A DNA stretch of 64,000 bases from Paralichthys olivaceus (lineage: Eukaryota; Chordata; Actinopteri; Pleuronectiformes; Paralichthyidae): NCBI RefSeq assembly GCF_024713975.1, contig NC_091093.1, forward strand, positions 23,936,501 to 24,000,500. Direction: 5' to 3'. Each line of letters begins with the position of its first letter. Positions within the stretch are counted from its first letter, which is position 1. Shown in pieces: positions 37,301 through 56,670 of the stretch. The notes beneath the pieces were generated by a model that was not told the DNA's origin, searched no databases, and saw nothing but the letters and a program-made list of their open reading frames with translations. Made by a program: the position numbers and the translations under genes.

Positions 37301-38920
37301 GAGGATATATTTCTTTTAGTTTCTATCCTCCCGGGGTCCGTGTCACCTCTTTGTCTCGTTTCTCCTGCTGTTTCTGCTCAGTTGCTTCTTGTTCTCTCCT
37401 CTGCTGGGCCTCCCATTCCTCCTTTATCATCCGCTGTGAATAAAAAAAGACATAAAGCCAGTGAATATGAAAATGTTATCCAGAATTATCAGTCATCACC
37501 AGAGCAACAAGTGATGGCAGCAATCCCCTGTGTCAGGCTTCAAACATTCTGCAACAAACTAGTTTTTCATATTGCACATGTTCTCTGTGATGTAAACAAA
37601 CAGTAGTTTACCTCCTCCTCCTCTTTTCTTCTCCTTGCAGCTTCTTCTTTCTCAGACTTAAGCCTGAATTCCTCCTGAGCAAGTCTTTCTCTTTCCAACC
37701 ACTCCTCGTGCAGCCGCAGTCTGAGAAAACGACGAGTCAAACACAATGAAGATTAATAAAGCCTGCGCAACCACTCTGTGCTGGACTGCAGAGTGACATT
37801 AGTACTGACATACTTTTCCTCATCCGCAATATCATTATCGTCATCTTCTTCATCATTGAGTTCTTCTTCCTCAGGAATACAGCTTCCTCCGTTTTTTAAA
37901 CCTAAAACAGTGTTGTTAATAAAACTGTCAGATGGTGCCGCTACAACTGTAGAAGTGACGGCTCATGACACACACTACATACCACTGTCTCTGGCCTGGG
38001 CGAGAGCCTGACGTTTCCGTTTCCTTCTCTCTTTCCTCTGAGCAGCTTTGCGTTGCTTTTGACTAGAATGGGGGAAAAATGAAGATGACACATGAATCTG
38101 TGTCCCCTCAGCAGATTATTTAACACACAGGGAGGTCCAACAGTCTTTTGTCTGATAGTATTGATCATATACATACCCTGAAAAATAAGAATCAGCTACA
38201 GGGTATTGTAAATATGTGCAGCAAAATGACTGAGACGACCCTAAATAACCTTTGTCGTCTCTAACAGGTCAAGATTTTAAAGACAGTGTGAAACTATATT
38301 AATTTTCTGGCTGTAGAAACAATCTGCTGAGATGCAAAACAAATAATCAAACAAAAAAACAAAAATAATTTTCCCCTGCTGAATTTGTAATAACTCATTG
38401 TGCTGCATGTGTATTTGTGGGTGTATATGTTGTTATATGTGGTTACTGTTGGCTGTAAAACTAAATGACCCTCTGAGATAATAAAGATACGTCGAACAAA
38501 TAGAAATCCAAAAACTCAAATATATTCTACTTACAATCACAGACAACTAGTAGCTTTAGGATTATTTTGGTTTAAAATGATACTAAATCGATCAACCGAT
38601 AAACGAAACGAGAGCCGAATGATTGTGTGGCGATCGACTAATCGGATAATCGATCTTTGAATGTGCGAAGTGTTCACGTGGATATATGATCCCAAAATAT
38701 CCAAAATGTTGGATGTACTTCTGAGCTCTCACCGAAACTTACGCTAAAACATCGACGGTAGCAAACATTTGACGTTAAGCTTAACAAACGCAGTGCTGGC
38801 AGCTCCAGTGACATTGTGGCAGCTATTAAAACACAATCAAGACATGAATCAATTAAATCTAAAGACAGACACGGACCTGAACACAGGAGCAGAGAGGACT
38901 GGAGGAGTGGAGGCTGCCAT
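34333..38920 (-). CDS. zrsr2: U2 snRNP auxiliary factor 35 kDa-related protein 2
   Basis: ZRSR2 recognises the 3' splice site of U12-type introns in the minor spliceosome. Eleven exons in transcript order: 38877-38920, 37983-38062, 37814-37901, 37612-37720, 37347-37433, 36889-36927, 36452-36582, 36124-36337, 35598-35653, 35384-35493 and 34333-35273. They encode about 632 residues. An acidic/basic charged N-terminal coiled-coil region with RLHEEWLERE-type text precedes the first CCCH zinc finger (C-x8-C-x5-C-x3-H). A U2AF homology domain follows (LPEFKSVGKVVQFK, HLRGNVYIQF and FNGRWYAGRQL), then the second CCCH finger (CPKGKHCNFLH), then an Arg/Ser-rich tail of about 280 residues ending in Lys-rich and acidic segments. 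The tail is longer than in the 482-residue human protein and contains a tandem repeat. The start is the first Met, with an exon phase that continues correctly. A good ETS-type site lies upstream at 39177-39184. Confidence 0.95.
34834..34920 (-). repeat. In-frame tandem repeat coding the RS tail of zrsr2
   Basis: About three and a half copies of a 24-base unit (ctctacttctactcctcgct plus four bases on the + strand) encode repeated SRSRERAR-type octapeptides. The copies are nearly identical, pointing to recent expansion or homogenisation. Confidence 0.8.
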
Positions 38921-39284
38921 CACCGCTAACAGCAGCTAGCTGGTTAGCAACACAACGTGTTTCAGTGGCTTGTTTCTTCTCATTAGAGTTTAGTTAAAAA
39001 CAACGTTGGAGCAGATGATCACTGATTGAGATGAGTTGTATCCGAATCAGATCTGGTTTGTTAATATACGATATAAGTGAATAAATCCAGGTCTTTGTTG
39101 TAAACTTCAGTTGATTGTGTTAGCTGTGTTATTTAGCTCATGAGTGACACAGGAAGAGGCGGGGTCCAAACAAAGTACTTCCGGTTCAGCTCCACCCGTC
39201 ATGATTTCTGTCTCCTGAACATAGACTGTATATAAAGATCCTGAAGAAATATTTGTATTTGTGAATATGATATAATATCTTATC

Positions 39285-39315
<31 letters not shown>

Positions 39316-39821
39316 GCTGTTTCAATTGCCTTTAAATGAACAGTGGCCCTGTAAAACTAAATTAAATTAAAGTTACCTTTACTGATGATTAACACGATCA
39401 GGAATAGCTTCAATAAACCTTCCCATAGAGCTAACAATAGGTTATCATATCCCATACATAACCACAAAATGCAACAAAATAAGATCACATATATATATAT
39501 GACAGTGACATCATTTAAATGGCTTGAAATCTTCTGTGTGACACTTGCAGGTGCTTGAACACACAAACAAACGTTTTTTAAATTTATTTTTCACATTTTC
39601 AAAATACGCAGTGGAACGTGAATACCAGATGATGGACACTCTGCCGACACCTGAGTATTTGTCATGTTTCCAATACCGCCTACTCATTGAGCCTACAGGT
39701 GGCTGCTCCTTGCCCAAAAACAGCAACTGCTAATAACTGCAAAAACAGTGTGGAACTTTGAAAGTTCTTGCAAATCTTTTATTTAGACATCCTTGACATC
39801 CCTGACACTCTCACACCCTGG
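38921..39821. other. Spacer between zrsr2 start and tm6sf1 stop; synteny junction
   Basis: This contains the likely zrsr2 promoter (gene on the minus strand), an ETS-type acttccgg at 39177-39184, an ATT trinucleotide repeat at about 39281-39312, and the tm6sf1 3' end with a minus-strand AATAAA at 39778-39783 only about 40 bases past its stop codon. No exons are seen. Confidence 0.6.
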
Positions 39822-43872
<4,051 letters not shown>

Positions 43873-44776
43873 GGCCGAACAGCTTTCAGAGATTTCTGTT
43901 ATCCAAGAATTTAGAATTGAATAAAAAAAGTAATTCACAAAAAACGTTTTGGTGTTAAGTCATGTTTCAAAGAAAGAGGACAAGCTCAGATGGTGTCAGT
44001 GTGAACAAGGTCCACATCATGTCAGCTGCAGACTGAGAGAATATGTTCTGAATAAGCTCTGTCTTCTTCTTCTGGACTTTCTTGCTTTCACACCCTCTCA
44101 CCACCACTCTGCCTTCAATCTACTCTCTCCAAACTCTCTCCAAACGCTCTCACTCTATGTCTCTCTGTCTCTCTCACCACCACTCTGCCTTCAATCTACT
44201 CTCTACAAACGCTCTCACTCTACTTCTCTCTCTCCCTCTCTCTCACCCTCTCTCTCACCACTACTCTGCCTTCAATCCTCCTCTTGATCTCCTACTCTCT
44301 CTCTCTCACCACCACTCTATAACCAATTCATACCTAACCCTAACCAGTATTTACAACTAACGATAACCAGGACCTCAGAAATCCAGCTCTTCCTCAGGAC
44401 CAGGCTTTGGTCCCCATTAGGTTTACTGGTCCTGACAAAGTAAAAGAGCACTCACACACAGGGAGTGACCTCTAGGTGTCAACTGGGAAACAACAGGTTC
44501 TTTTTTAAATGAACAGAAATAAGAAATAATGTGCATTTTACAAGGAGATGTAGACAATTTGAAACACGAAACCAATTAATCATAATAATCATATAATGAT
44601 AAACTTCACTGTGTATTCATTGGAAATGGCTCATCACACATTCATCAGGTGAAAATAAACACAATAAATTAATAAACTATGGATTCAATTGAAAAATCAC
44701 ATATTTTCCTTGTTGTCTATCTTTTGTTTTATTTGTTAACTTGTTTGTTTTGTCTCTTCTGAATTGAAGTGTTTTG
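43873..44776. other. Spacer upstream of tm6sf1 and btbd1
   Basis: The divergent spacer between two start codons 1073 bases apart. It contains a pyrimidine-rich minisatellite, a short cctaaccctaacc telomere-like stretch near 44332-44344 (too short to mean much) and AT-rich text. The promoter signals are clustered close to btbd1. Confidence 0.5.
44095..44322. repeat. Pyrimidine-rich minisatellite
   Basis: A unit starting ctctcaccaccactctgcct recurs at 44095, 44171, 44252 and 44303. Spacings are 76, 81 and 51 bases, with indels in the CT-rich part. Confidence 0.75.
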
Positions 44777-44804
44777 ACGGAAGTGTACATTGCGTCACTT
44801 CCGG
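44777..44804. promoter_or_regulatory. Inverted pair of ETS-type sites in the tm6sf1/btbd1 promoter
   Basis: acggaagtg at 44777-44785 and cacttccgg at 44796-44804 form an inverted pair, with a CRE-like tgcgtca (44791-44797) overlapping the edge of the second site. They lie about 140 bases before the btbd1 ATG. Arrangements of this kind are common in bidirectional housekeeping promoters. Confidence 0.5.
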
Positions 44805-44944
44805 AGAGACGTAGTTAGCAGGTATCTGCAGCAGTGATGGCGTCCGCGGGAATGGACGCGACGTAAATACACAACACGCTCGCTTCTGTCGGTGTTTGTT
44901 CGTGTTTCATTAGCTGTGCATTGTAGAGGGGGAGCAAACAACTC

Positions 44945-47986
<3,042 letters not shown>

Positions 47987-50255
47987 ACTTAACACGGTGT
48001 CATGCAGGTACACTGAACTCAGACTGCTGGAAAAACTGGCTTGCTGGATATACAAACGTACGTAGTGCCTCACGATACCTTGGAGTAAAGAATGTGTGTG
48101 TTTGAGTGCGTGTTGATGCTGTACGTGTGTATCTGTCTAGAGAATAGACGTGTGCAGACACGATCAGGAATGTGGAGATGGTCACAGTTGTGGTGAAAAT
48201 CACAGCTCTGGTGTGAAAAAAACACTTGATGACCTGTATCATCATTTTTGTATGATCTAAATACTCTTGTCCTGTGTGAGTGTTACCATCATTCAGCTGA
48301 CGAGAGAAACTACAAAGACAGCTACCATGTGCTGGTTGATGCCATTTCACTTTATTTTGTCAGTTTTATTCTGATGCATTTATCGAAAGTGTAATATTAG
48401 CATTTTTTAATTGTGCACTCTTCATTTATTAAGCTGGTGTCCTCAAGTACTTTGTTTTTGCACTGTGTTCAGGATCCATGTGTGTTGTGTAACTTTGCCA
48501 GTGGTACATGCTGTAATTTCTCACTTCATGTTCGCTTAGCACTTAATTAAAATGTAAAAAAATAAAAAGTCAATAAAATGTGGTCAGACCAAAGTAGGAT
48601 TGTTTAATAAATTCCAGATGAAGTTGGTGTTGGTTAAATTTTTGATGTATATAATACTAGCTCATATTGTTCCTATTTCTGTCACTAGGTGATGCCAGAT
48701 ACTTTCTGTTGCTATACACCAAACTATCAAAGCCAGTGGCTCACAGCATGGAGGTTAAACCTGAGCGATGTCAGATGATCAAAGGATAAGATCAAATAAA
48801 AACAATCTCTGCTACACAAACATTTATTTTTCCTCTGTAGGCATCTAATTAAAATCTATTAACAGATAACTGGTCGAAATAGTTTTGGTTCAACTGCTGG
48901 AGTTGATAAATGCAGAGTGGTAAAATATCAACAGCAAAAGTATATTACACTGATCTGAAGTATAAAATATCAGAAAAATTTCCTTTCTATAGATAATATC
49001 AGTGTAGATTCATCATTCATCAAGGTGGAGCTTGTTTTGTAGTTCAGTGTTTCCAAACAGAAAGTATATAAAAGTTGCTTTTTATGTATGTTAATAGGTA
49101 TTAGCGCTCCAATGTCCTGGAGCGATCATAAGTGAAAGTTCCCCGATAAATAAAATTCAAAAGTTCCCTGTATTATCAGAAAAATGTTCACATGATCCGA
49201 GCTGCAAAGAGTACACGAGTACAAAAATAAAAGTATTACTAAGAATTGAAAAGTAAAGTTTTAAAAGGAATAAAGACAAAAAATATTCTCTTTAAATACA
49301 TAAGAGAAATTGACATCAAATTATAATTTTTTACACAAATAATCATACTTTTGTTTTTTATGTCACAAGAGGTTTTATTTGTCTAAAGTGTAGTAGATGA
49401 AAAAGTTTAACATTTACCCTCATATCAATATAAAAATCATAAAGAACATATCCCTGAATATTTAACTTGAAGTTCATTTTAAAGAGATCAAAGCCAAACA
49501 GTGTTTTTTAGCTTTTGATATTTCACATTTTGTGTTGCAGTTTCCAAAAATTATGAACAGGAATTGAAGGGATACTTGAACAGTCATTTTGTTTATTTGA
49601 AGTCTGCAGTTGGAGGTTGAGAGTTTAAATGATATAAAAGACCATGGTAACTAATCAGCATTGTCATTCTAGTTTCTGTGCGTCTTCCTTAATCCCATAA
49701 ATATCAACTGTGGCAGATTATTTCTTGTTGGATTAGGTGTGTTTCTTATTCTGCCTGTGGAAAAAAACCAAGTCGTGCTGTCAGCTGGATGCCACAGGAC
49801 AGAGATGAAGAGCTCTTAAACTGCACAATCTACACACTCACATAAGACAGGCAGTGGCAACAAGGCCACTTTATTTGGCTGTGAGTGGGCTGTGGCAGGA
49901 GAGGCTGTCAGGTGAGTCATTGGGAGAGCCTCCTCCGCCGACTGCCCACTTACACAGCCTCCATAAGAGAGAAGCAAGAGAAACTGAGAATCAGAAGTTT
50001 TGAACCAACTTCCAGAATCTATATGCTCAAGAACCAGGAGGACTAATACTGAGAGACCTCTGCCCTCACCTGGGACATGTAAAAAAAATATGTCAAGGTC
50101 GTAAGAGATAGTAAAAGCAAACTCAGTGAAAGCACCTTGTATTTAAAGGATGGTGGATGAGAGTGAGTGTGTGTGTGTGTGTACTTGTCCAGCTGGTGGG
50201 GAGTTATGTAATATGTTTTTGAATGATGTAGACAGCTGGATAATTAATTAAAGTC

Positions 50256-50301
<46 letters not shown>

Positions 50302-53300
50302 GTGTGTGTGTAGGTAGGTCTGTGTAATGCCCCTCGTCTTTTCTTGTCCTCTGAATCACTGAGTCACAGTCACTGCTGAGCTCAGTTCATGTCAAGTGAA
50401 GCTGCTCATTTGTAACTTGTCTAATTTTGTTGAGAAGAGGAAGCAGCAGGGGAAGCTCAGTGTGGGCGAAGCAGAGATTTCACAGGAGTTATGATGCTGA
50501 TGGAAGATGATTATTGTAATGACACTGTTTAAATGTGGGATTCAAAGATTCTATTTTCAAAGTTAGTTTTTGGAGTTTTTTAAACTTTGTTCAGTAGTCT
50601 CTATTTTCATCTTTGTATAATAAAAACTGGAAGACCTATTTTTCCAGAAGTAGATAAATACTAATAAATATTATTAGTATATTATTTTTATACTAATATA
50701 TTTTATAATAACAATCAAAATAATTTGAAAATAAGTGACATCATACAAATGAAGAAATAACATCAACAACAATAATAATAAAACTATCATTTATTATTTA
50801 GGATTATAGGAAACAATTTATTTTTGAGTGGCTTATTTTTTGTTTGTTTCATATATATTGTTTGTTTTTTGGTATCAGCAGAACCAGCTCAGTTGCTCTG
50901 TTCCATTCAAATGTCCCAGGAAGTTATGACAGCGTCACACAGAATTTGTTTAAAATTGTTATTGACTCGTGTCTGACATGATCAGGTGGTTTATTTACCA
51001 AACATAGAGTTAATAGCTCAGAAAAAAATACTCAAAGTCCTTTATTTAACCTATTTTGGAGCGTTTGTTTTCATTCAAAGAAAATCAATGTATGTCTGTG
51101 CCACTGGGGTGTGACTTTCATTGATATTCAGAGATGTTCATTTTCAGCGGTGGATCAGCGAGATGCTTTGCAGGATGTTGATTCTCGTCATCCTGGAGTC
51201 TAATTGCAGCCTTGTTGGAGCAGAGAAGGCTGACGGATGGAAACAAATTTACCAGTAACAAACAAAATGAAAAGAAAAAAAAAACATGTTCCTCCTTTGA
51301 AAAAAGAATAAGAAAGCTGAGATGTTGCATTTGTGACATCATCGCTCACAAACCAGCCTCTTGTCAGTAATTGAGGTGGGTGAAAGACAACAATTTTTGG
51401 ATGTCCATTTTCAGAATTAATTAAGTTAGTGTAATGGCTCCGTCTGGCTTTCATTGGTTATTCACATAATAGAATTGAACAAAAAATAATCTGGCCAGTT
51501 CATGAAATAAAGTACATTGTTAATATTAGAGCTATGGTTCCAAAACAGCTAATAATCTCATATATAACACTGTGTCAATCACAGCGGAAAATCCTCTGCA
51601 GTACAAGTACCTTCACTTCTGATGTGTCAAGTATATTTTGTTTATAACACGATTGTACTTTCACTTTATATGCAGGACCATTACTCATTGACTGTTTTTG
51701 CATCACTGTGATGATATTTTCATTTAAATCAAGTTTTCTTTAATCCTGCCTGCATGTCGCGGTGCAGCTAAAACAGATATAATCAGACTAACAAGCGCCC
51801 CTCAGCAGCAGAGTCCACTGTCTCTACATGGATGACCTGAGTGGCTTCATTATTAACTTATAGAGCATGCAGCTGGATGAGCAGGGGACAAGATGTCATC
51901 AAACGTGATGTGCAGCAGCGATTATAAGGGTCTATTCTTAAGTCTAAGTGCACGTACGAGTGCTCTGTTGCTGATCTGCACGTGTGAGTTCATGTGACAG
52001 GGAGCAATTATGTGCACCTCATAAAGCTGGGGCTATTTTTTACTTCTTTTTTTATATATAAACAGAAAGAGCATAGCAAGAATACTCCGCCATTCATACA
52101 CGTCCCACGCTACAAGAACACTGTGCACTGTCTGCTGGGGGCTGGCTGGCCTGGGCCAACCTTAGCCCCTGCACTCTGCAACACCAGATGTAGGTCGCTC
52201 AGTGCTGCAGGGGCTAGAGGATGTGAGTTCTGTGTGTGTGTGTGTGTGTGTTGATGGGGAGTTTGTAGTATTTTGTGCACACGGGGGGGCAGGGTCGGTA
52301 GAGTTATGATTGTAGTGGATGAGTTCATCATCAAGGACATGGCCTCCAGCACACTGTCTCCATTGCTGTCACATTGCATTGTCACAAACAGTCCACATGA
52401 AGTCTGACAGCCTGGCAGACCAGACCGAGGGGGGACGCTCGCTGGTCTCTCACTGCAGCTCGCTCTATTGTTTTCCTGTGCTCACTCTCTCCAAGCATCT
52501 CTGTGCATTAACAGGTTATCCATTAAAATGCAGCTGACACTGAGGGTGTTTGAGCTCCTAATCCGCACAAAGCTACAAATCAAAACAATGTTATGATTTT
52601 AAGCTCATTAATCAGGTAGTTGCTCAGTGGCCGTAAACACATTGACCTCTGGATTAGAGTTTGACACTGTGTGAACTTTACACTGTGTCTAGCTCCTGAG
52701 GCCGACATTAGCATGTTAATATATGCACAATGACGATGCTAGCATGCTGATGATTAGCAGGTGTAATGTCTGTGTTCACTGTCCTATTGTTAGCATGCTA
52801 ATATGGACATTAACAGTACAAACGAAGTAGAGATAAGACATTAGTTCTGCTCGTATTTGGATCACAGACTATAAAGATGAATAATATATGGCAGCTTCCA
52901 AAAGCAAAGCCAATCGTGTTCATCGCCAGCCGGTGCCTAGCTGCAGTAAAGTTAAAAAACTCCACCTCCTCCATGTTAGCAGACGGGACCCAACTAAAAG
53001 TACAAAGTCAGATTTTTCTCAATAATGGTTTCTGTCATTTAAGGTAGTTCACATTGATGTTTGTTCAGGTGTTGTTCCAGTGGGTTTGGTATTGATTTGA
53101 TGCAATAAAAAATGGGGTGAACCATAATGATTGGGCCCAATTCAGTGGGAGCTTTATACCGCCTGCCCCCCCCTCCTCATACCGTCTTTGTGCTAAGTGA
53201 AGATAACTAGCTGCTGGCTGTAACTTCATATTTAATGGGCTTACATGAGAGAGAGGAGAGTTCTCATCTGAATCTCCACAACAAGACAAACAGCCTGAGG

Positions 53301-54968
53301 GCATCACTTAAATTGTTCTATTATTTGTTTACTGTAAGATTTAAAGTTGTGACATTAATCATGTTTCCATAAAGTGCTACAGTAACATTTGGTTTTATTT
53401 TCCTTGTTTCCTTGTGTCTGCCCGGTGCATCAGTCTGCTCTGTAAATATGCGGGTGAAGTTTCTCTAATCTAAACTGATTACAGCGTTCCCTGCTGTGTG
53501 CCAGTTTCAGCCCCCCCACACACACACACTCCCTCATCATCACAGCTGATTGCACTGCTGAAGCCCAAATGAACTGTTAACCCCGTCTTCACCACGGCCA
53601 TAAATAGAAAACCACAGTGCGGCACTCAGGCGACAATGAAACAATGCTGAGGGTCTGTGCTTGTGTTGTGGATCACTTGTGGGCTAATGTGTCCTAAGTC
53701 ACCATTAGTTACCTAATTGAGGGCTTGAACTGAGATACACAAGCACTGACATCTTTGAGCGATGAGATACCATAGCCATAGCCGCTGATGCACAGAGCAA
53801 TAATGTATTAATGATGCACATAAATATTTCAGTTGCTTTTCAGAGTGTGAACTATTGGTCTTAGGCTTCTTAAGAGCCATTAACTGTGAATGCTGCTCTC
53901 CCTCCACACACAGTTACAGTTGTTCAGGCCATCTGGTTTAATGTGCTCACCATTAGAGGCTGACATGGTGGAACTGATGAAATGTGGCTGCAATAAATTC
54001 CTCATTTCTGATTTGTAGTTTGAAACAAGCATAATTATATCTTCCTGTTGGTCTACACTTTTACTATGTTTGAATGAGAGTTTAAGAGGTTGCAGCTGGG
54101 CCAGTGCAACTTTTATTATCAGAGCAAATTTACTATTTGTCTCAGGTGAAAATGGTGTAAATGTAAATGTGCTTTATAAAAATGTTACAAACTGACATTT
54201 TGACACACAGCTGGAAAAAAGTGGGAAAAATGGACGTTATTCAGAACCATAAGTAGCGACAAACACTATGGAGAGGACAAACTGAATTAGTTGATGAAAA
54301 CAGAATGGACGAACCGAAGGTGTAGCATCCATAAACAGTTGTCTTGTTTGTTCTATATGATTGTTGAAATAAAAGTATAAAACATGAGCTGGATACATCA
54401 TCTAAAATAACAAAAACCTGTCATTAAGAAAATACGCATTTATTGACAACAGTCCAATTAGATTGTTATGAAACAATGTGACACAGAAAAATAAAGCTGC
54501 ATTACAAATAGATTATATGTGGATATTCACCATCTGTAGCAATACTGATACTGTACTGCATAATTCATAATAATGTATCAAACCATGTCAAAAAAAGCAA
54601 AAAAATATTAACAGGACACAAAACAACTACCAGTGAAACTTCCCATAAACAATGTGATAAACATACTAAAAACAAGGATGTGAAATGTTTGAGAATTTCA
54701 TGTTATTTTCATTTTTAATACTGTGTGAAGCATTGCAAGTTGAAAATACTGTGTATGTATAAAAAGGAAGATGGAAGTCAAACAGTCAAGGTTTTTCAGA
54801 AATCATTCTGGGAAAATTCCAAAACCTGATTATACTGTTTGTTTTTCAACTCAAACAAAAAAAACTGTATCACTTATTAAAAATGATAATAATGGGCAAT
54901 AAAGTATTAATATTGATACTCTAAGTGAGACTTTAGTAATTATAGGTGATACCACCTGAGAGTATGGA
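47987..54968. other. Seven-kilobase gene-free spacer after btbd1
   Basis: This starts with the btbd1 3'UTR and ends in the ramac 3'UTR (minus-strand AATAAA at 54439-54444 is a candidate). It is AT-rich with GT repeats near 50167-50182 and 52227-52250 and a TA repeat at 50257-50312. A stretch at about 52680-52810 rich in ttagcatgctaa-type palindromes and another at about 52880-53170 both look like old dispersed repeats. I found no exon with splice sites and protein-like content. Confidence 0.45.
50257..50312. repeat. TA/TG microsatellite
   Basis: About twenty-two TA units with one gta interruption run into a short GT tract. Confidence 0.9.
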
Positions 54969-55747
54969 TCAGTAGCGGTCATAATGTGGTCTCTGGTGAT
55001 GGGAGTTGTATCCCTGGTTGGAGCTTGGAGGGCCTGACTGACCACTCCCATGCCCCCAGTGCCGGTCTCTGTCTCGGTCTCTGTCATGCCAGTTCTGCTG
55101 CTCACGACGGTCTCCTCCCCAGCCTCGGTCTCCTCCCCAACCACGACCTCTGTGCCCACGACGGTCGTGGTACCTAGATATAGACAGATATAAAATACAT
55201 ATGGCACTTTAACAGTAGGTACTAATGCATGCATAACATGGCACTTAAATCACTTTGTCCAGATTAACCGAGCTGTGTTTCTCTAATGAAAGCACACTTC
55301 TCCTTTCCCTGTCTGTTAACAAGTGAGTGGACAATGTCGAAAAGAATGTGGTCATTACTTAAAACTGTGTTCACAGATAAAATGTGTCTGTTGATACTTT
55401 CCATTTAGTTTTCACTTTAAATGTCTTCATTCGATGTGATTCATTTCTTTCAGATCGCACTGCTGCACATCACCTGATTCTTAGAGACACTTTAACTGAC
55501 CATGAACATGCAACATAAACACCAACCGGGACAACACGTGTGTCTCTGTCCACTGTGTGAGCTCACGTCAGTACCTGTTGTCTCTTCCTCTCTGGTTCCC
55601 CCCCGCTCGACCCCTCCAGTCCTCGACCATGGGCGGCGGGTCAGCTGCTCGGTTCTGGTACCGCTGGTACTCAGGGTCCTCGGGTGAGAACCTGTGGGCG
55701 AACAGCTCCTCGTACTCCTGCAGGGTCTCCGTTTTCTCCTCGGTCAT
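54969..55747 (-). CDS. ramac: RNA guanine-N7 methyltransferase activating subunit
   Basis: RAMAC (FAM103A1) is a small RNA-binding cofactor that activates RNMT, the mRNA cap methyltransferase. Two coding exons, 55575-55747 and 54969-55173, encode 125 residues (human 118). The N-terminal activation region is clear: YEELFAHRFSPEDPEYQRY and then PPPMVEDWRGRAGGNQRGRD. The C-terminal half is rich in Arg, Gly, Asp, His and Trp, as in the RNA-binding tail of the family, and ends HYDRY. The start was taken at MTEEKTE, which aligns with the family N-terminus. An upstream ATG at 55912 runs through intron text and is rejected. The acceptor ctacag lies one base before the ATG. The upstream exon 55952-56050 reads in frame into this start. 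Confidence 0.93.
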
Positions 55748-55951
55748 TCTGTAGCAACAGATCAGAGGAGGCACTGGATATAAACACAAAGCTGCTAACA
55801 CGGATATGTACGAGGGCTTTCTTCTGTTCCCAGGCGGACATGTCTGTGTTGCTTTAGCTGCTGTGGACGTAGCTCCCGTCAGATGAGGATACAAACAACT
55901 AAAGAAGGTCACAATGACAACACTTCAAACTCCTGCGTATTTAAAACCCAC

Positions 55952-56050
55952 CTGAACAAGACGTGGATGTTGATATCTTCAGCGACACGTTCATACGTAT
56001 TATCCTGACGCGGCCAATCCGAAATCAGTCCGTCGTCGAAGCGCTTCCCC
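55952..56050 (-). other. ramac: Upstream exon of ramac, open in the ramac frame
   Basis: This is bounded on the minus strand by a tttcag acceptor (56051-56056) and an AG|gtgggt donor (ends at 55952). Its 99 bases are open throughout, and splicing to position 55748 keeps the frame with the ramac Met. The reading includes KRFDDGLISDWPRQ. No in-frame ATG lies in the exon, so it is most simply 5'UTR; an N-terminally extended isoform would need a further upstream start. Confidence 0.45.
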
Positions 56051-56121
56051 CTGAAACAAATACACTTGTTTTAAGGGTTCCGGATGCGCGCACACACATT
56101 GATGGCTGATACCTGCCGGTT
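56041..56121. repeat. Local direct duplication, copy A (copy B at about 56588-56670)
   Basis: The cttccccctgaaacaa ... ggttccggatgcgc ... gatacctgcc block recurs about 550 bases to the right as cttcccccctggaacaa ... ggttccgagggcgc ... gacacctgcc. On the minus strand both copies carry an acceptor-like cag before a run of Gs. Confidence 0.65.
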
Positions 56122-56587
56122 GGGAAAAAACCCTGTTAATATCAGAGTAGAAGTTAAAAGACATAATTTGAGAGTTTAAAACATGTTAGTGTGTCTGATA
56201 ATAGACAATATATCATAGTTGTTGGTATTTTATAACACTACATTATGTTAGAATTGTACCCGAATATACAATCAACTAAATATCATTATAGATGTATTTC
56301 AAACGCAAACATATTGGAAACACAGTTATTTAGTTAGAAAACACTTCGTAAAATTAGCAGTAGCGATCGTGTGGTGTAATTTACTGGTTTAAAACATGTA
56401 AGAAACGATTTACTCGCTTTTGTTGTTTATTAAGAATGTGTTACGTTATGTTCGAATAAACGCCTCAGAGATACAAACTTGAAAAACAACTTAAAGCTAG
56501 CTAAAGCATTTTAAACTACTGGAAACACACCTGCTGAAGGCGCGAATGATGCTAACTTTGGCTAACGCAGTTTGAGGGCGTCGCTGA

Positions 56588-56670
56588 AACTCTTCCCCCC
56601 TGGAACAAGTAGACTCCTTGTAGTGGTTCCGAGGGCGCACACACCTGCCATTGATTGACACCTGCCAACA
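56588..56670. repeat. Local direct duplication, copy B
   Basis: This is the partner of 56041-56121 with the same block order, slightly diverged. It lies in the region between ramac and the homer2 first exon, so it may carry duplicated promoter or first-exon sequence. Confidence 0.65.

Noticed and set aside
44332-44344. Telomere-like cctaaccctaacc
   Set aside because: Only two units; too short to count as an interstitial telomeric array.
55568-55912. Upstream ATG at 55912 as the ramac start
   Set aside because: The extra residues come from sequence before a good acceptor adjacent to the family-like start at 55747, so they are intronic.
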